61,343 nucleotides of DNA from an uncultured Pelagibacteraceae bacterium (GTDB lineage: Bacteria; Pseudomonadota; Alphaproteobacteria; Pelagibacterales; Pelagibacteraceae), in NCBI GenBank assembly GCA_902513955.1, contig CABXOW010000007.1, forward strand, positions 1 to 61,343, read 5' to 3'. Every line of letters begins with the position of its first letter. Position 1 is the first letter of the stretch. Position numbers and translations under genes: made by a program. The notes beneath the pieces were generated by a model, which ran no database searches, was not told the DNA's origin, and was given only the letters and a program-made list of their open reading frames with translations. Positions 28,260-37,993 of this stretch are shown here, piece by piece.

Positions 28260-29039
28260 TTAAAAGTTTGTGTAAACATAGTCTGTTCTGTATTTTGATT
28301 TAAAAATTTTCCTAAAACTATTTTTAATTAGAAATTCATTAACTTCACTAAATTTTTCATTACTAATTTCAATCATAATTAAACATTTATTCTTTAATAA
28401 GTTTTTAATTAGTCCTTTTAAAGTATGAATTTCATGTCCTTCAACGTCTATTTTGAGTGCTAATTTTTTTTCAGAAAAATTGAATAAATTATCTCCAACC
28501 TTTAAAGTTGCCTCCGAAATTTTTATATTTTTACCACCCACTTCATCAAAGTTTTCTATTATAATTGAATTTGAATGAATATAATTATGGGTTATCATTG
28601 ATCTCATTCTTACTTTTTTTTCTTCATCTGATAATCCAAAATTAAAAACTTCGATATTTTTAAAAGAGTTCTTGTTAAGAGTTTTTTGAAATTTATTAAA
28701 TGGTTCCAAATTAGGCTCAAAAGCCCTGATTTTTAAATTTTTAAATTTATCAGCAAAATAAAATGAATAATAACCAGAATTTGACCCTATATCTAAAAAA
28801 TAATCAAATGAAGTTTTGTCCATTTGGTCTCTAAAAAACAAAACTTGATCATCCTCATATTTTTTATGAATTATAATCTGTCTATCTATAGGATCCATAA
28901 AATCTAAATAAAAATTAATTTTTCCAATTTTAAAATAACCTCTATTTTTTTTGAACAATCTCAAAATTCTGATTCCAATTGAGGGAATCAATCTTTTAAG
29001 GATTGGAAATTTTGCTAAGAATTCAATCATTTGATACAA
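28260..29039 (-). CDS. FkbM family SAM-dependent methyltransferase
   Basis: A 259-residue methyltransferase. Motif I is FLDIGSNSGYYSFYFA (about 82-97), the acidic ribose contact is in RAFEPNLEPF, and the FkbM signature LKIDVEGHEIHTLKGL sits near residue 190. FkbM enzymes O-methylate sugars, polyketides or other hydroxyls; the acceptor here is unknown. It sits between hisH and hisA in the same direction with 18- and 26-bp gaps, so it is co-transcribed with histidine genes although its function is unrelated. It looks like an insertion into the operon. Confidence 0.9.
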   Translation of the reverse strand: MYQMIEFLAKFPILKRLIPSIGIRILRLFKKNRGYFKIGKINFYLDFMDPIDRQIIIHKKYEDDQVLFFRDQMDKTSFDYFLDIGSNSGYYSFYFADKFKNLKIRAFEPNLEPFNKFQKTLNKNSFKNIEVFNFGLSDEEKKVRMRSMITHNYIHSNSIIIENFDEVGGKNIKISEATLKVGDNLFNFSEKKLALKIDVEGHEIHTLKGLIKNLLKNKCLIMIEISNEKFSEVNEFLIKNSFRKIFKSKYRTDYVYTNF

Positions 29040-29056
29040 ATAAAATATTTAAACGT

Positions 29057-29683
29057 TTATAAATTTATAAAATTTTTAATAATTTTTAAACCAACCTTAT
29101 CACTTTTTTCAGGATGAAATTGGGTTCCAAAGATATTTTCTTTTTCAATAGAACAAACAATATTTGTAGAATAATCTGTTGTAGTTGAAATGACATTTTT
29201 ATCTTCCGGGATAAACTCATAACTATGTACAAAATACATATGAGGGTTATTTTCTATTCCATTTAAAATTTTACTATCTTTAACAATTTTTATTTCATTC
29301 CAACCTATATGGGGAAGTTTAAATTTACCATTTTGATTATCTATTTTTGATACTTTACCCGCTATCCAAGCTAAGCCTTTGGTTTCTGTTTCCTCATAAC
29401 CAATATCTGCAAACATTTGCAATCCAACACAAATTCCAAGAAGAGGTTTTTTATTATTAATTGCAAATTCATTTAAAGTATCAACTAAACCACTGATATT
29501 ATTCAAAGCATCAACACAACTTTTAAACGAACCTTGGCCAGGTAAAACAACTTTATCGGAAGATTTAATTTTATTTAAGTCTGAAGTTACTTCGATATTC
29601 ACTTTATCTTTCGCAACTTCCTGAAAGGAGTTTACGACTGAACTTATATTCCCCGAATTATAATCAACAATTATGACGTTCAT
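29057..29683 (-). CDS. hisH: imidazole glycerol phosphate synthase, glutamine amidotransferase subunit
   Basis: HisH supplies ammonia from glutamine to HisF. The 208-residue class I amidotransferase has DYNSGNISSV (7-16), LPGQGSFKSC, the nucleophile GICVGLQMF with Cys85, and FGTQFHPEKSD with the triad His and Glu. It follows hisB by 12 bp. Its partner hisF is separated from it by fkbM and hisA. Confidence 0.97.
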   Translation of the reverse strand: MNVIIVDYNSGNISSVVNSFQEVAKDKVNIEVTSDLNKIKSSDKVVLPGQGSFKSCVDALNNISGLVDTLNEFAINNKKPLLGICVGLQMFADIGYEETETKGLAWIAGKVSKIDNQNGKFKLPHIGWNEIKIVKDSKILNGIENNPHMYFVHSYEFIPEDKNVISTTTDYSTNIVCSIEKENIFGTQFHPEKSDKVGLKIIKNFINL

Positions 29684-29695
29684 TAAACTTAAAAT

Positions 29696-30286
29696 TTATA
29701 ATGAGCCTTTAGTAGAAGGTATACTTTTCTTACTTCTAGGGTCCATCTCTAATGCTTCTCTCAATGATCTTGCTAATGCTTTATAGCAAGACTCGATGAT
29801 GTGGTGACTATTATCTCCATAAATATTTTCAACATGCATGGTGATCCCAGCAGATTGAGAAAATGCTTGGAACCACTCCTTGAATAATTCTGTATCCATC
29901 TCGCCAAGTTTCTCTACTTTTAATTTTACTTTCCAAATCAAATAAGGTCTATTTGAAACATCTATTGCAACCCGAGTTAAAGTTTCATCCATAGGTATAA
30001 CTCTATGTGCATAACGTTTAATCCCAACAAATTTTTTAGCAGCTTTTTTTAAAGCTTCACCAATAGCAATACCCGTATCTTCTGTTGTGTGATGAAGATC
30101 AATGTGAGTATCTCCTTTAGCTTTAACTTTTAAATCAATTAATGAATGTTTTGATAATTGTTCAAGCATGTGATCTAAAAAACCAACACCAGTGTCAATT
30201 TGGTATTTTCCTTTTCCATCAATATTAACTTCAACATTGATGCTAGTTTCTTTAGTTTTTCTAGATACTTTTCCTTTTCTAGCCAT
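29696..30286 (-). CDS. hisB: imidazoleglycerol-phosphate dehydratase
   Basis: HisB (monofunctional) removes water from IGP to give imidazole acetol phosphate. The start at 30286 gives [20 protein letters not shown]; an ATG three codons upstream is also possible. Metal-binding His clusters are [31 protein letters not shown], and [18 protein letters not shown]. At 196 residues it is family-sized. It is the promoter-proximal gene of hisB-H-fkbM-A-F-E-hinT-GNAT, divergent from hslV across about 88 bp. Confidence 0.96.
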   Translation of the reverse strand: MARKGKVSRKTKETSINVEVNIDGKGKYQIDTGVGFLDHMLEQLSKHSLIDLKVKAKGDTHIDLHHTTEDTGIAIGEALKKAAKKFVGIKRYAHRVIPMDETLTRVAIDVSNRPYLIWKVKLKVEKLGEMDTELFKEWFQAFSQSAGITMHVENIYGDNSHHIIESCYKALARSLREALEMDPRSKKSIPSTKGSL

Positions 30287-30374
30287 ATATTTCAAAGGTA
30301 TACATACATAATCATCCTATATCAATATTAGTATGGAGACTTGAAGTATCAAAAATAGTTACCATTTATTAAGC

Positions 30375-30890
30375 ATGACAACAATTGTACTGGTTAGAAA
30401 AAATAATGAAGTAGTAGTTGCTGGCGACGGACAGGTCAGTATGGGAAATACTGTGGTAAAAAGCACTGCTTCAAAAATTAGAAAAATTGAAAAAAGAGAT
30501 GTTGTAGCAGGTTTTGCTGGATCAACTGCAGATGCACTCACACTATTTGAACGATTAGAAGCAAAAATTGAAAAACATGCGGGAAACTTATCAAGAGCCG
30601 CTGTTGAGTTAGCAAAAGATTGGAGAACTGATAAATACTTAAGAAGATTAGAAGCTTTAATGGCTATAGGTGATAAAGAGAATAGTTATATAATCTCAGG
30701 AACAGGTGATGTTTTAGAGCCTGAAGGAGATGTAATTGGGATAGGTTCAGGTGGTAATTACGCATTAGCTGCTGGAAAAGTTTTAATGGAAACAGATAAA
30801 AGTGCAGAAGAAGTTGCAAAAAAGGCAATTAAAGTTGCTTCAGAAATTTGTGTATTTACAAATGATAATATTAAGGTTTTGAAAATATAA
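30375..30890 (+). CDS. hslV: ATP-dependent protease peptidase subunit HslV
   Basis: HslV is the proteasome-like threonine protease of the HslUV complex. The 171-residue sequence starts M-T-T-I-V, so removal of Met exposes the catalytic Thr directly without a longer propeptide. [32 protein letters not shown] and [18 protein letters not shown] are strongly conserved. It overlaps hslU by one base. Confidence 0.97.
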   Translation: MTTIVLVRKNNEVVVAGDGQVSMGNTVVKSTASKIRKIEKRDVVAGFAGSTADALTLFERLEAKIEKHAGNLSRAAVELAKDWRTDKYLRRLEALMAIGDKENSYIISGTGDVLEPEGDVIGIGSGGNYALAAGKVLMETDKSAEEVAKKAIKVASEICVFTNDNIKVLKI

Positions 30891-32263
30891 TGGAAAAATC
30901 AAACGTAACTCCTTTGGTTCCTATAGATAAAAACACTAAAGAAGAAAGTTCATTAGTTAGTTCACTTTCTCCTAGAGAAATAGTTTCTGAATTAGATAGA
31001 TTTGTAGTGGGTCAGAGCAAAGCTAAAAAAGCTGTTGCTGTTGCGCTAAGAAATAGATGGCGAAGACAAGCACTTAAAGGTGAAATGAAAAATGAAGTTT
31101 TACCAAAAAATATTTTAATGATTGGGCCAACTGGTGTTGGTAAAACTGAAATTTCTCGAAGATTATCAAAACTAGCTGAAGCACCATTTGTAAAAGTTGA
31201 GGCAACAAGATTTACTGAAGTTGGATATGTTGGAAGAGATGTTGAACAAATAGTAAGAGATTTAATTGAAATTGCAATCGGTATGGAAAAAGTAAAAATG
31301 AGAAAAGAGGTTCATGCCCAGGCTCAAAAATCTGCTGAAGAAAAAGTTTTAGATGCTTTAGTTGGTAAAAAAGCAAGCCTTGCAACTAGAGAAAGTTTTA
31401 GAAAAAGACTAAGAAATGGTGATCTTGATGATAATGAAATAGAAATCGCTGTAAGCGACAGTGGATCAAGTAATACCTCTTTTGAAATACCTGGAATGCC
31501 TGGAGCTAATGTTGGGATGATCAACATTGGTGAAATGATTGGCAAATCTATGGGCAATAAGGAAAAAAAGAAAAAAATGACTGTTAAAGAGTCACATGAA
31601 ATTTTAATCAATGATGAGTCTGATAAATTAATAGAACAAGATAAAATTATTAAAGCTGCAAAGTTATCAACAGAAAATAATGGAATTGTCTTTTTAGATG
31701 AAATCGATAAAATTTCTGCAAGGACAGATCGGGTTGGCGGTGATGTTTCTAGAGAAGGTGTACAAAGAGATTTATTACCCTTAATCGAAGGAACCACTGT
31801 AAATACTAAACATGGTCCAATCAAAACAGATCACATATTATTTATTGCTTCAGGTGCATTTCAACTTGCAAAACCATCTGATCTACTTCCAGAACTTCAG
31901 GGTAGGCTACCTATAAGAGTTGAACTAGAAGCATTAACTAGTGAAGATTTTAAAAGAATTCTAAGAGAACCAGATTTCAGTTTAATCAAACAATATATAG
32001 CTTTATTAAAAACTGAAAATGTTGAGCTAGAATTTTCAGATGACGGGATTGATGCAATTGCAAACATTGCATCTGAGGTTAATGCTACTGTCGAAAATAT
32101 TGGTGCCAGAAGATTACACACAATTATTGAAAAAATTTTAGATGAGATAAGTTTTACAGCAACTGATAGGTCTGGTGAAAAAATTATAATCAACAAACAA
32201 TATATTAATAAAAACTTGGATAATTTAGTTAAAGATACCGATCTTTCAAAGTTTATATTATAA
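30890..32263 (+). CDS. hslU: ATP-dependent protease ATPase subunit HslU
   Basis: HslU is the AAA+ unfoldase that feeds HslV. The 457-residue protein starts with a 25-residue N-terminal stretch not typical of the E. coli form, then [16 protein letters not shown]. The Walker A is GPTGVGKT at 79-86 and the Walker [11 protein letters not shown] near residue 263. The pore motif [15 protein letters not shown] follows Walker A. The I domain lies between. It ends 5 bp before the convergent sulfotransferase. Confidence 0.97.
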   Translation: MEKSNVTPLVPIDKNTKEESSLVSSLSPREIVSELDRFVVGQSKAKKAVAVALRNRWRRQALKGEMKNEVLPKNILMIGPTGVGKTEISRRLSKLAEAPFVKVEATRFTEVGYVGRDVEQIVRDLIEIAIGMEKVKMRKEVHAQAQKSAEEKVLDALVGKKASLATRESFRKRLRNGDLDDNEIEIAVSDSGSSNTSFEIPGMPGANVGMINIGEMIGKSMGNKEKKKKMTVKESHEILINDESDKLIEQDKIIKAAKLSTENNGIVFLDEIDKISARTDRVGGDVSREGVQRDLLPLIEGTTVNTKHGPIKTDHILFIASGAFQLAKPSDLLPELQGRLPIRVELEALTSEDFKRILREPDFSLIKQYIALLKTENVELEFSDDGIDAIANIASEVNATVENIGARRLHTIIEKILDEISFTATDRSGEKIIINKQYINKNLDNLVKDTDLSKFIL

Positions 32264-32268
32264 AATAA

Positions 32269-33108
32269 TTACAAATATTCAAGTTCAGACATTTCCTTTT
32301 CAAAAGCTTTTTCTAACTTAATTTTAATCTTGTCGTCTAATAATCTTCTCCAATCATTATTCGGCCCTAAATTAAAAAAAGTTTTTCTTTTACCAGTTTT
32401 GATATCTAATACACCCTCATAAAAAGTTTCATTTTGCTCTAAATTTTTTACTTTTTTAAAATCTGTTGACTTAATAGCTCTATTTAACTTCACAATATCC
32501 AATTTTGATTTCATTCCTAATTTATCAAGAAACTTTAACACTCTAAGCATAGTAGTTTTCTTTTTATTTATTAAATCCTCATATTTAATTAATAAATATT
32601 TTTTTTTAATTTTAAGATACTTCCAAGAGTCATAATTATAATTCCATGAACCTAGAAAAACCCTGCAATTTTTAACTGACTTTACTAAAAATTTTGAATT
32701 ATCAATCATTGTATCAGCTGCTTCATTGATGCTTATACCATTGTGATAAGCCAAAGAATTTACAACATTTCTTGGATCACGCACAATATAAATTACTCCA
32801 AGAGTATTATTTAAATCTGTAAAGTTAGATTCATGCATTTTACATAACGCGCTGTGAGTTTTTAAAAATTTTACTTTTCCTTTCTCTTGATTAAGAAAAT
32901 TTTGAACATTTATAAAATTTTTAAATATTTCTTCATCATTATCAATATTTATACCAGCTGACATAAATTGGCTCGTTAATGGAAATTGAGAAATATAATT
33001 TAGATTATTAAATGAAAACTCTCCATCTTTTGAATAAAAATATGATGATAGGATAGATCTTAAAAGTGTATTTCCACTTTTGGGATATGAAGCTAGCCAG
33101 ATAATCAT
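32269..33108 (-). CDS. sulfotransferase domain protein (tandem copy 2)
   Basis: A 279-residue sulfotransferase with the PAPS loop IWLASYPKSGNTLLRSIL (3-20), the 3'-phosphate motif YIVRDPRNVVNSL (about 110-122) and the closing loop FNLGPNNDWRRLL. It shares its whole layout, including the FYSKDGEF segment after the PAPS loop and the EKEMSELEYL ending, with the adjacent gene at 33108, whose start overlaps by one base. The two look like a tandem duplication that has since diverged. Acceptor unknown. Confidence 0.9.
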   Translation of the reverse strand: MIIWLASYPKSGNTLLRSILSSYFYSKDGEFSFNNLNYISQFPLTSQFMSAGINIDNDEEIFKNFINVQNFLNQEKGKVKFLKTHSALCKMHESNFTDLNNTLGVIYIVRDPRNVVNSLAYHNGISINEAADTMIDNSKFLVKSVKNCRVFLGSWNYNYDSWKYLKIKKKYLLIKYEDLINKKKTTMLRVLKFLDKLGMKSKLDIVKLNRAIKSTDFKKVKNLEQNETFYEGVLDIKTGKRKTFFNLGPNNDWRRLLDDKIKIKLEKAFEKEMSELEYL

Positions 33109-33962
33109 TATAAATAATGCAATTCCTTCATTTCTTTTTCAAACGAAGTTTCAATTTTTATTCTTATTTTTTTATCTACAAGTTTCTTCCAATCATTTTG
33201 AGGTCCAAGATTGAAAAATGGAATTTTTTTACCTGTTGTTTTATTTATGTTGTTTTCAAAAAAACTATTTTCTTTTTCTAAATTTTTCATCTTATCAAAG
33301 CTTGTTGTGTTAATAATGTTTTTAAGCTTATTTTGGTCTAGATTGAATTTAAGTCCTCTTAATTGATATATAAAATTTAATATTTTTATTAATGTTGCCT
33401 CTTTATTATTCAACAAATCTTCATATTTAATTAATAAATATTTTTCACTTAATTTGAAAGATTTCCAACTATTGTAATTACTATTCCATGAACCTAAATA
33501 AACTTTAGTTCTATCTGGTTTATGTTTGCTATTAAAATTACCGCCATATATTATGGAACTAACCAATCTATCTGCAGCCTTTTCCATTGAAATATTAAAA
33601 TGATGAGCATAGGATGTAACTACATTTCTAGGATCTCTTACAATATAAATTGCTCCTAAAGAATTATTTAAATCTGTAAATGGATTATTATCAATATTAA
33701 AAAGATAGCTATGTGTTTTTAAAAAATGAATTGAATTTTTTTGATTTATAGACTCTTGTGCTCTAATATAATTTTTCATAACCTCTTTTTCATTTTTTGT
33801 ATCTATTCCTAATTTATGAAAAATGTCATAATTCGGAAACTGTGTAATATTTTTAATTAAATTAAAGTTAAACTCACCATTTTTAGAATAAAAATATGAA
33901 GCAAGTAATGCTCGTACTAAGGTATTTCCACTTTTAGGATATGAAGCTAGCCATATGATCAT
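33108..33962 (-). CDS. sulfotransferase domain protein (tandem copy 1)
   Basis: A 284-residue sulfotransferase. I start at 33962, giving MIIWLASYPKSGNT as in the paralogs; the longer frame to 34013 would add a 17-residue hydrophobic leader that the others lack. The 3'-phosphate motif is YIVRDPRNVVTSYAHH and the closing loop FNLGPQNDWKKLV. It is upstream of and coupled to copy 2. The acceptor is unknown. It occupies the space between hslU and the smr-tim44 pair, which in other alphaproteobacteria are close together. Confidence 0.9.
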   Translation of the reverse strand: MIIWLASYPKSGNTLVRALLASYFYSKNGEFNFNLIKNITQFPNYDIFHKLGIDTKNEKEVMKNYIRAQESINQKNSIHFLKTHSYLFNIDNNPFTDLNNSLGAIYIVRDPRNVVTSYAHHFNISMEKAADRLVSSIIYGGNFNSKHKPDRTKVYLGSWNSNYNSWKSFKLSEKYLLIKYEDLLNNKEATLIKILNFIYQLRGLKFNLDQNKLKNIINTTSFDKMKNLEKENSFFENNINKTTGKKIPFFNLGPQNDWKKLVDKKIRIKIETSFEKEMKELHYL

Positions 33963-34071
33963 ATCCCTTTTAAATATCAAAATTAAAAACAAATCAATAT
34001 AAATTAAACCCAAAAAGAGTCATTAAAACTTATAATACTTTTTTTATTTTAAATGATTTAATAAAATTTAA

Positions 34072-34485
34072 TTATTTTTTTTTTTTAAGAAATATATAAA
34101 AAGCTCCTGCTCCACCATCTTCTATTTTTGCATCTTTTATTTCATATATAATATTCATCAAACCTTTGTTGTTAGATATAAATTCAGGGACCGAGTATTT
34201 TAAAATACTTAAATCTTTAGAAACATAAGGATCTTTTTCGTTTTGAGAGTGAAGACCTTTACCTGTCACAACTATTAATTTATTTATTCTTTCTAAGTAA
34301 GACTCTTTTATAAAAGACTCTATAGCCTTATTAGCGTGCTCAAGAGTATATCCATGTAGATCAATTGACCTTGTTTTTAAGAATATTTTTTTATTTAATT
34401 TTATATCTTTGTTTGGTAATTTTTCATTACTTGAAATAAAATTTTCCCAATCTTTTTTATCTTTCTTTGAAATATTATCTGTCAA
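34072..34485 (-). CDS. Smr domain protein
   Basis: A 137-residue protein with a C-terminal Smr (small MutS-related) domain. The signature blocks are SIDLHGYTLEHANKAIESFI (about 46-65), LIVVTGKGLHS (79-89), and GGAGAFYIFLKKK at the end. Smr domains can nick DNA or RNA; the target here is not known. The gene starts 1 bp after the Tim44-like gene, an order conserved near the alphaproteobacterial origin. Confidence 0.92.
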   Translation of the reverse strand: MTDNISKKDKKDWENFISSNEKLPNKDIKLNKKIFLKTRSIDLHGYTLEHANKAIESFIKESYLERINKLIVVTGKGLHSQNEKDPYVSKDLSILKYSVPEFISNNKGLMNIIYEIKDAKIEDGGAGAFYIFLKKKK

Positions 34486-35082
34486 TTAAGTTAATGTATT
34501 AACCAATTGCCAATTAGGATTGGAAGAAGTTGTATCTCTTGAGAATACCCACGTATCATAGATTTTTTTAATTTTTTCTGGATCACCTGATATAATTTTT
34601 TTTTCTTTATCTTTAATACATGTTATAATTTCAGCTATAAAGTCTACAGTAACATTTAAAATTTTATCTAACTTTTTGTGTTCTTTAATAACTGCAGAAT
34701 TTATTCCTATAAAAGTAATTTCAGCGTAATGCCCTCTTTCATTTCTCTCTTTAAGTGCTTCATTGAATTGATTATAAATTTCCTCGTTTAATAAAGTCTT
34801 ACTAGTTGTTAGTTTATTGTCGTTATCACTAAAATCGGTAATTATGGTCTCATATGCAATTTTTGCACCTTTTAAAAATTCTTTTTGAGCATCATCATCA
34901 AAAACCTCATTATTTTTAGGTCCTTTATTAACCGCTGCTTCTTTTAAAATTTTATCAAATTGTGTTGGTGCTTTTCCTTCAAATCCACTTCTCTTTCCAA
35001 GTATGCCTCTTAGCCTTAAAAAAATAAACCCAGCAATCATTGCCAGAAGGATTATATCTATGTACTCAAAACTGTAATTCAT
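34486..35082 (-). CDS. Tim44/TimA-like domain protein
   Basis: A 198-residue protein with one N-terminal membrane helix (about 5-24) followed by a basic GILGKRSGFEG segment and a C-terminal Tim44-like domain (from FLKGAKIAYETIITDFSDND to the end). I use the ATG at 35082, just before the helix; an ATG 12 codons upstream is less likely. The domain is shared with mitochondrial Tim44, and the bacterial relatives (TimA) associate with the inner membrane. The MltA gene often found between this gene and smr is absent here. Confidence 0.88.
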   Translation of the reverse strand: MNYSFEYIDIILLAMIAGFIFLRLRGILGKRSGFEGKAPTQFDKILKEAAVNKGPKNNEVFDDDAQKEFLKGAKIAYETIITDFSDNDNKLTTSKTLLNEEIYNQFNEALKERNERGHYAEITFIGINSAVIKEHKKLDKILNVTVDFIAEIITCIKDKEKKIISGDPEKIKKIYDTWVFSRDTTSSNPNWQLVNTLT

Positions 35083-35141
35083 AGAGGTTATAGTAATTAC
35101 TATGTTGATTAATTTCAACTAGCAATTTAGATTACGAACAA

Positions 35142-35567
35142 ATGAACTCAATTCTATTATTAATAATTATAATCCCTGCAATAGAAATATTTCTTTTTAT
35201 CAAAATTGGATCCCAAATTGGTGCTATTACTACGGTTTTATTAATATTCACCACTGCTGTTGTGGGTGTTTACTATGCAAAATATGAAGGATTGAATACT
35301 CTTAAAGCTGGATTTACCCAACTGAGCAAAAATGAAACTCCTACCTATGAAATGATATCTGGCGCCGCAATTGCTTTTGCTGCACTACTTTTAATTATCC
35401 CTGGATTTGCAACTGACATTTTAGGTTTTTTAATAATATTTCCAATAACAAGAAAATTTATTTTTAATAAATTTGCTAAAAAATTTAAAAACTCAACAGC
35501 TGAAAAAAACAATTTCATTGATGGAGACTTTGAGGATATAGAGGATGAGAATGACAAAAAATTATAA
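35142..35567 (+). CDS. fxsA: FxsA family membrane protein
   Basis: A 141-residue membrane protein. The FxsA domain covers about residues 2-112, with IIPAIEIFLFIKIGSQIGA, TTAVVGVYYAKYEGLNTL and LLLIIPGFATDILGFLIIFP. The C-terminus is acidic and soluble. In E. coli FxsA influences phage T7 exclusion; its normal role is unknown. It overlaps secB and diverges from the Tim44 gene, the standard alphaproteobacterial arrangement. Confidence 0.93.
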   Translation: MNSILLLIIIIPAIEIFLFIKIGSQIGAITTVLLIFTTAVVGVYYAKYEGLNTLKAGFTQLSKNETPTYEMISGAAIAFAALLLIIPGFATDILGFLIIFPITRKFIFNKFAKKFKNSTAEKNNFIDGDFEDIEDENDKKL

Positions 35568-35973
35568 AATTTTAGGAAAATATATAAAAGATATGTCAGG
35601 AGAGACACCTGATGTCGAAACTTATATTTTTGTAAAAGACCAAATTTCAAAATATCAGCTTAACATAGACATTACTTCAAAACCCTTAAAAAATAAGACG
35701 ATAGAAATTGAAACCTTATTAAAGTTTGCAGATAAAGAAGAAAGTAAAAAAAAATCATACTTTGAAATAAATTTTGCAACAGTTATAAAAGTTGATGATA
35801 AAATCAAAGAAAAGAAAGAATTAGAAAAAATTATTTTATGTGATGTTCAAATAGAAATTTATCCTGATTTAGAAAAATCTTTGTTAGATCTACTTCATAA
35901 TTCGGGATATCCTAGTATTAAATTTGAAAAAAAAATAAATTTTGAAGAGCTTTACAACAAAAGATTAAATTAA
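35551..35973 (+). CDS. secB: protein-export chaperone SecB
   Basis: SecB keeps preproteins unfolded for SecA. The 140-residue protein has YKILGKYIKDMSGETP near its N-terminus, then SYFEINFATVIKV and a C-terminal IYPDLEKSLLDLLHNSGYPS. I prefer the ATG at 35551, which leaves 5 bp after the GAGGA Shine-Dalgarno-like sequence; the ATG at 35545 would be too close to it. The start overlaps the end of fxsA by 17 bp. The sequence is divergent from E. coli SecB, as in other SAR11-type genomes. Confidence 0.88.
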   Translation: MTKNYKILGKYIKDMSGETPDVETYIFVKDQISKYQLNIDITSKPLKNKTIEIETLLKFADKEESKKKSYFEINFATVIKVDDKIKEKKELEKIILCDVQIEIYPDLEKSLLDLLHNSGYPSIKFEKKINFEELYNKRLN

Positions 35974-36632
35974 TAAAAATTTTTTTTTAAATTATTTTTC
36001 AAATATTCCTTATGATTTTTTAACTCTTGGGATGTTGGAGTTATTATTTTTTTAAAATAAGCAACACTAAATTGTTGTTTTTCTGCGATATCGTTATCTT
36101 GATTTTGAAAATCTAAAGTGGGTTCTTTCTGATCAATTAGATTAATATAAACTTTTGCTAATAAATCGCAGTCAACTAATGCTGTATGTTGAGTTCTTTT
36201 TGAATTATCAACCCTATATCTTTTACAAAGAGCATCCAAACTAACTGGAGATCCTGGAAATTTATCTCTAGCTAAAGTTAAAGTATCTATTACTTCATTA
36301 TCAATTTTGTTTTTTCCAAGCAAAGACAATTCATTATTTAAATGCCCCAAATCAAATTCTGCATTATGAATTATAAGTCTTTTATCTTTAATAAATTCTA
36401 AAAATTGATCACCAATATCACTAAATTTTTTTTGAGAAGCCAAAAAATCATCTGTGTATCCATGAACTTTAAGGGCTTTTTCTGATACTTTTCTTTCTGG
36501 GTTCAAGTAACAATGAAATTTATTTTTTGTTGGGATTAAGTTATCCAATTCGATACAACCTATCTCAACAATTCTGTGTCCTTCTTTGATTAAAATTCCA
36601 GTTGTTTCTGTATCTAATACTATTTCTTTCAT
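35970..36632 (-). CDS. dnaQ: DNA polymerase III epsilon subunit (proofreading 3'-5' exonuclease)
   Basis: DnaQ proofreads for the replicative polymerase. The 220-residue DEDDh exonuclease has VLDTETTGI (5-13, motif I), HNAEFDLGHLN (about 90-100, motif II), and HTALVDCDLLAKVY (about 150-163, motif III with the catalytic His). The C-terminal extension holds the alpha-binding region. It follows coaE immediately (1-bp gap) and converges on secB with a 4-bp overlap. Confidence 0.96.
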   Translation of the reverse strand: MKEIVLDTETTGILIKEGHRIVEIGCIELDNLIPTKNKFHCYLNPERKVSEKALKVHGYTDDFLASQKKFSDIGDQFLEFIKDKRLIIHNAEFDLGHLNNELSLLGKNKIDNEVIDTLTLARDKFPGSPVSLDALCKRYRVDNSKRTQHTALVDCDLLAKVYINLIDQKEPTLDFQNQDNDIAEKQQFSVAYFKKIITPTSQELKNHKEYLKNNLKKNFY

Positions 36633-37202
36633 CTATCCAATTTCTTTTAAAATCCTTTTTATACCATCATTAACCGATTTTTTTGTAAAGTTATTTTTAA
36701 CAATAAAATGAGATCTTTTCTTTTTATAACTAATCGGTAGTTGTATCGCTTTAAATTTTTTAAAAAGTTTTTGATTAAAGTTTTTTCTTTTTTTTAAATT
36801 TTTTAAAATCGTTGATTTTTTGGATTGTACAAAAACTAATACATCTTCTTTTTTATTGATTTTATTTTCTAACAAAAGTGGAATGTCTAAAATTACAAAT
36901 TTTTTATTTTTATTTTTTTTCAAAAAATTATCCAATTTTTTTCTTATTTCAGCATGAATAATTTTAACTAATTTATTTAAATTATTTTTATTAGCTAAAA
37001 TTGCATTAGAAATTTCTGTTTTTTCTATTGGAAATGAATGAATATATTTTGGTAATTTTATTTTTAACTTATTAAAAATTTTTTTATTTTTTTGGTATAA
37101 TTTAACAACCTCATAATCAGCATTAAAGACTGGGTAGCCAAAGTTTTGGGCCACATAACTTTTGCCTGATCCTATATCACCTAAAATTCCAATTTTAATC
37201 AT
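36633..37202 (-). CDS. coaE: dephospho-CoA kinase
   Basis: CoaE phosphorylates dephospho-CoA in the last step of CoA synthesis. The 189-residue protein has the P-loop GDIGSGKS (8-15) and the substrate-binding LDIPLLLENK (about 101-110). A lysine-rich middle and end reflect the AT-rich genome. It overlaps aroE by one base. Confidence 0.94.
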   Translation of the reverse strand: MIKIGILGDIGSGKSYVAQNFGYPVFNADYEVVKLYQKNKKIFNKLKIKLPKYIHSFPIEKTEISNAILANKNNLNKLVKIIHAEIRKKLDNFLKKNKNKKFVILDIPLLLENKINKKEDVLVFVQSKKSTILKNLKKRKNFNQKLFKKFKAIQLPISYKKKRSHFIVKNNFTKKSVNDGIKRILKEIG

Positions 37203-37993
37203 TAATCCAAAAGCTTGATAACGTTTTCATTAACATCAGGTTCAAATCCATGCCAAATATTAAATGCTGAAAGAGCTTGATAAATAAACATTAATTTCCC
37301 ATTTAAAGTTATATTACCCAAGCTTTGTCCTGTTTTTAAAAAATTTGTCTCTCTAGGATTATAAATAACATCATAAAAAAATTTATTTTTAGAAATTAAT
37401 GAGAAATCGAGATTTATCTTGTCCCCTATTTTTAAACCTATACTTGTAGCATTAATAATCATATCAAAATTCGGAACCTCGCCCCATTCTATTATTTCTA
37501 TATTTTTAAAAATCGTTTTTAAATTTTCTGCCTTCTCTTTTGTTCTATTGCTTATTTTAATTTTTGAAATTTTCATTTTATTTAAGGCAAAAATTATTGA
37601 CGGAACCACTCCTCCGGCCCCCAATATTAAAACTTCTTTATTGGAAAGATTATATCTTGATTTTTTAATACTAGTTTCGAAGCCAAAAATATCTGTATTG
37701 TGCCCTATTACTCTATTATCTTTTAAATAAATGGTATTAACTGATTGAGTGCTCTCAGCTTCAGTGCTTAATTTATCTAAAAAAGGAATAATGGCTTTTT
37801 TGAATGGTACAGTAACATTAATACCATTAATTTTTTTTTCTTTAACTTGTAAAATAAGTTGCTCTAATTCATCTTCATTTAATTTTTGCTTTTTATAAAT
37901 CGCATTAATACCATTATTTTTAATCCAATGATTGTGCAATATTGGGGATAATGAATGTTCAATAGGATTCCCTATCACTAAAAATTTTTTCAT
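37202..37993 (-). CDS. aroE: shikimate dehydrogenase
   Basis: AroE reduces 3-dehydroshikimate with NADPH. The 263-residue protein has GNPIEHSLSPILHNHW (8-23), GINVTVPFKKAI with the catalytic Lys, NTDIFGFETSI, the NADP loop LILGAGGVVPSI and INATSIGL. It overlaps maf by 4 bp. Confidence 0.95.
   Translation of the reverse strand: MKKFLVIGNPIEHSLSPILHNHWIKNNGINAIYKKQKLNEDELEQLILQVKEKKINGINVTVPFKKAIIPFLDKLSTEAESTQSVNTIYLKDNRVIGHNTDIFGFETSIKKSRYNLSNKEVLILGAGGVVPSIIFALNKMKISKIKISNRTKEKAENLKTIFKNIEIIEWGEVPNFDMIINATSIGLKIGDKINLDFSLISKNKFFYDVIYNPRETNFLKTGQSLGNITLNGKLMFIYQALSAFNIWHGFEPDVNENVIKLLD

Noticed and set aside
31324..31824. 166-residue open frame antisense to hslU
   Set aside because: The AAA+ gene on the other strand is unambiguous and the antisense protein has no family features.
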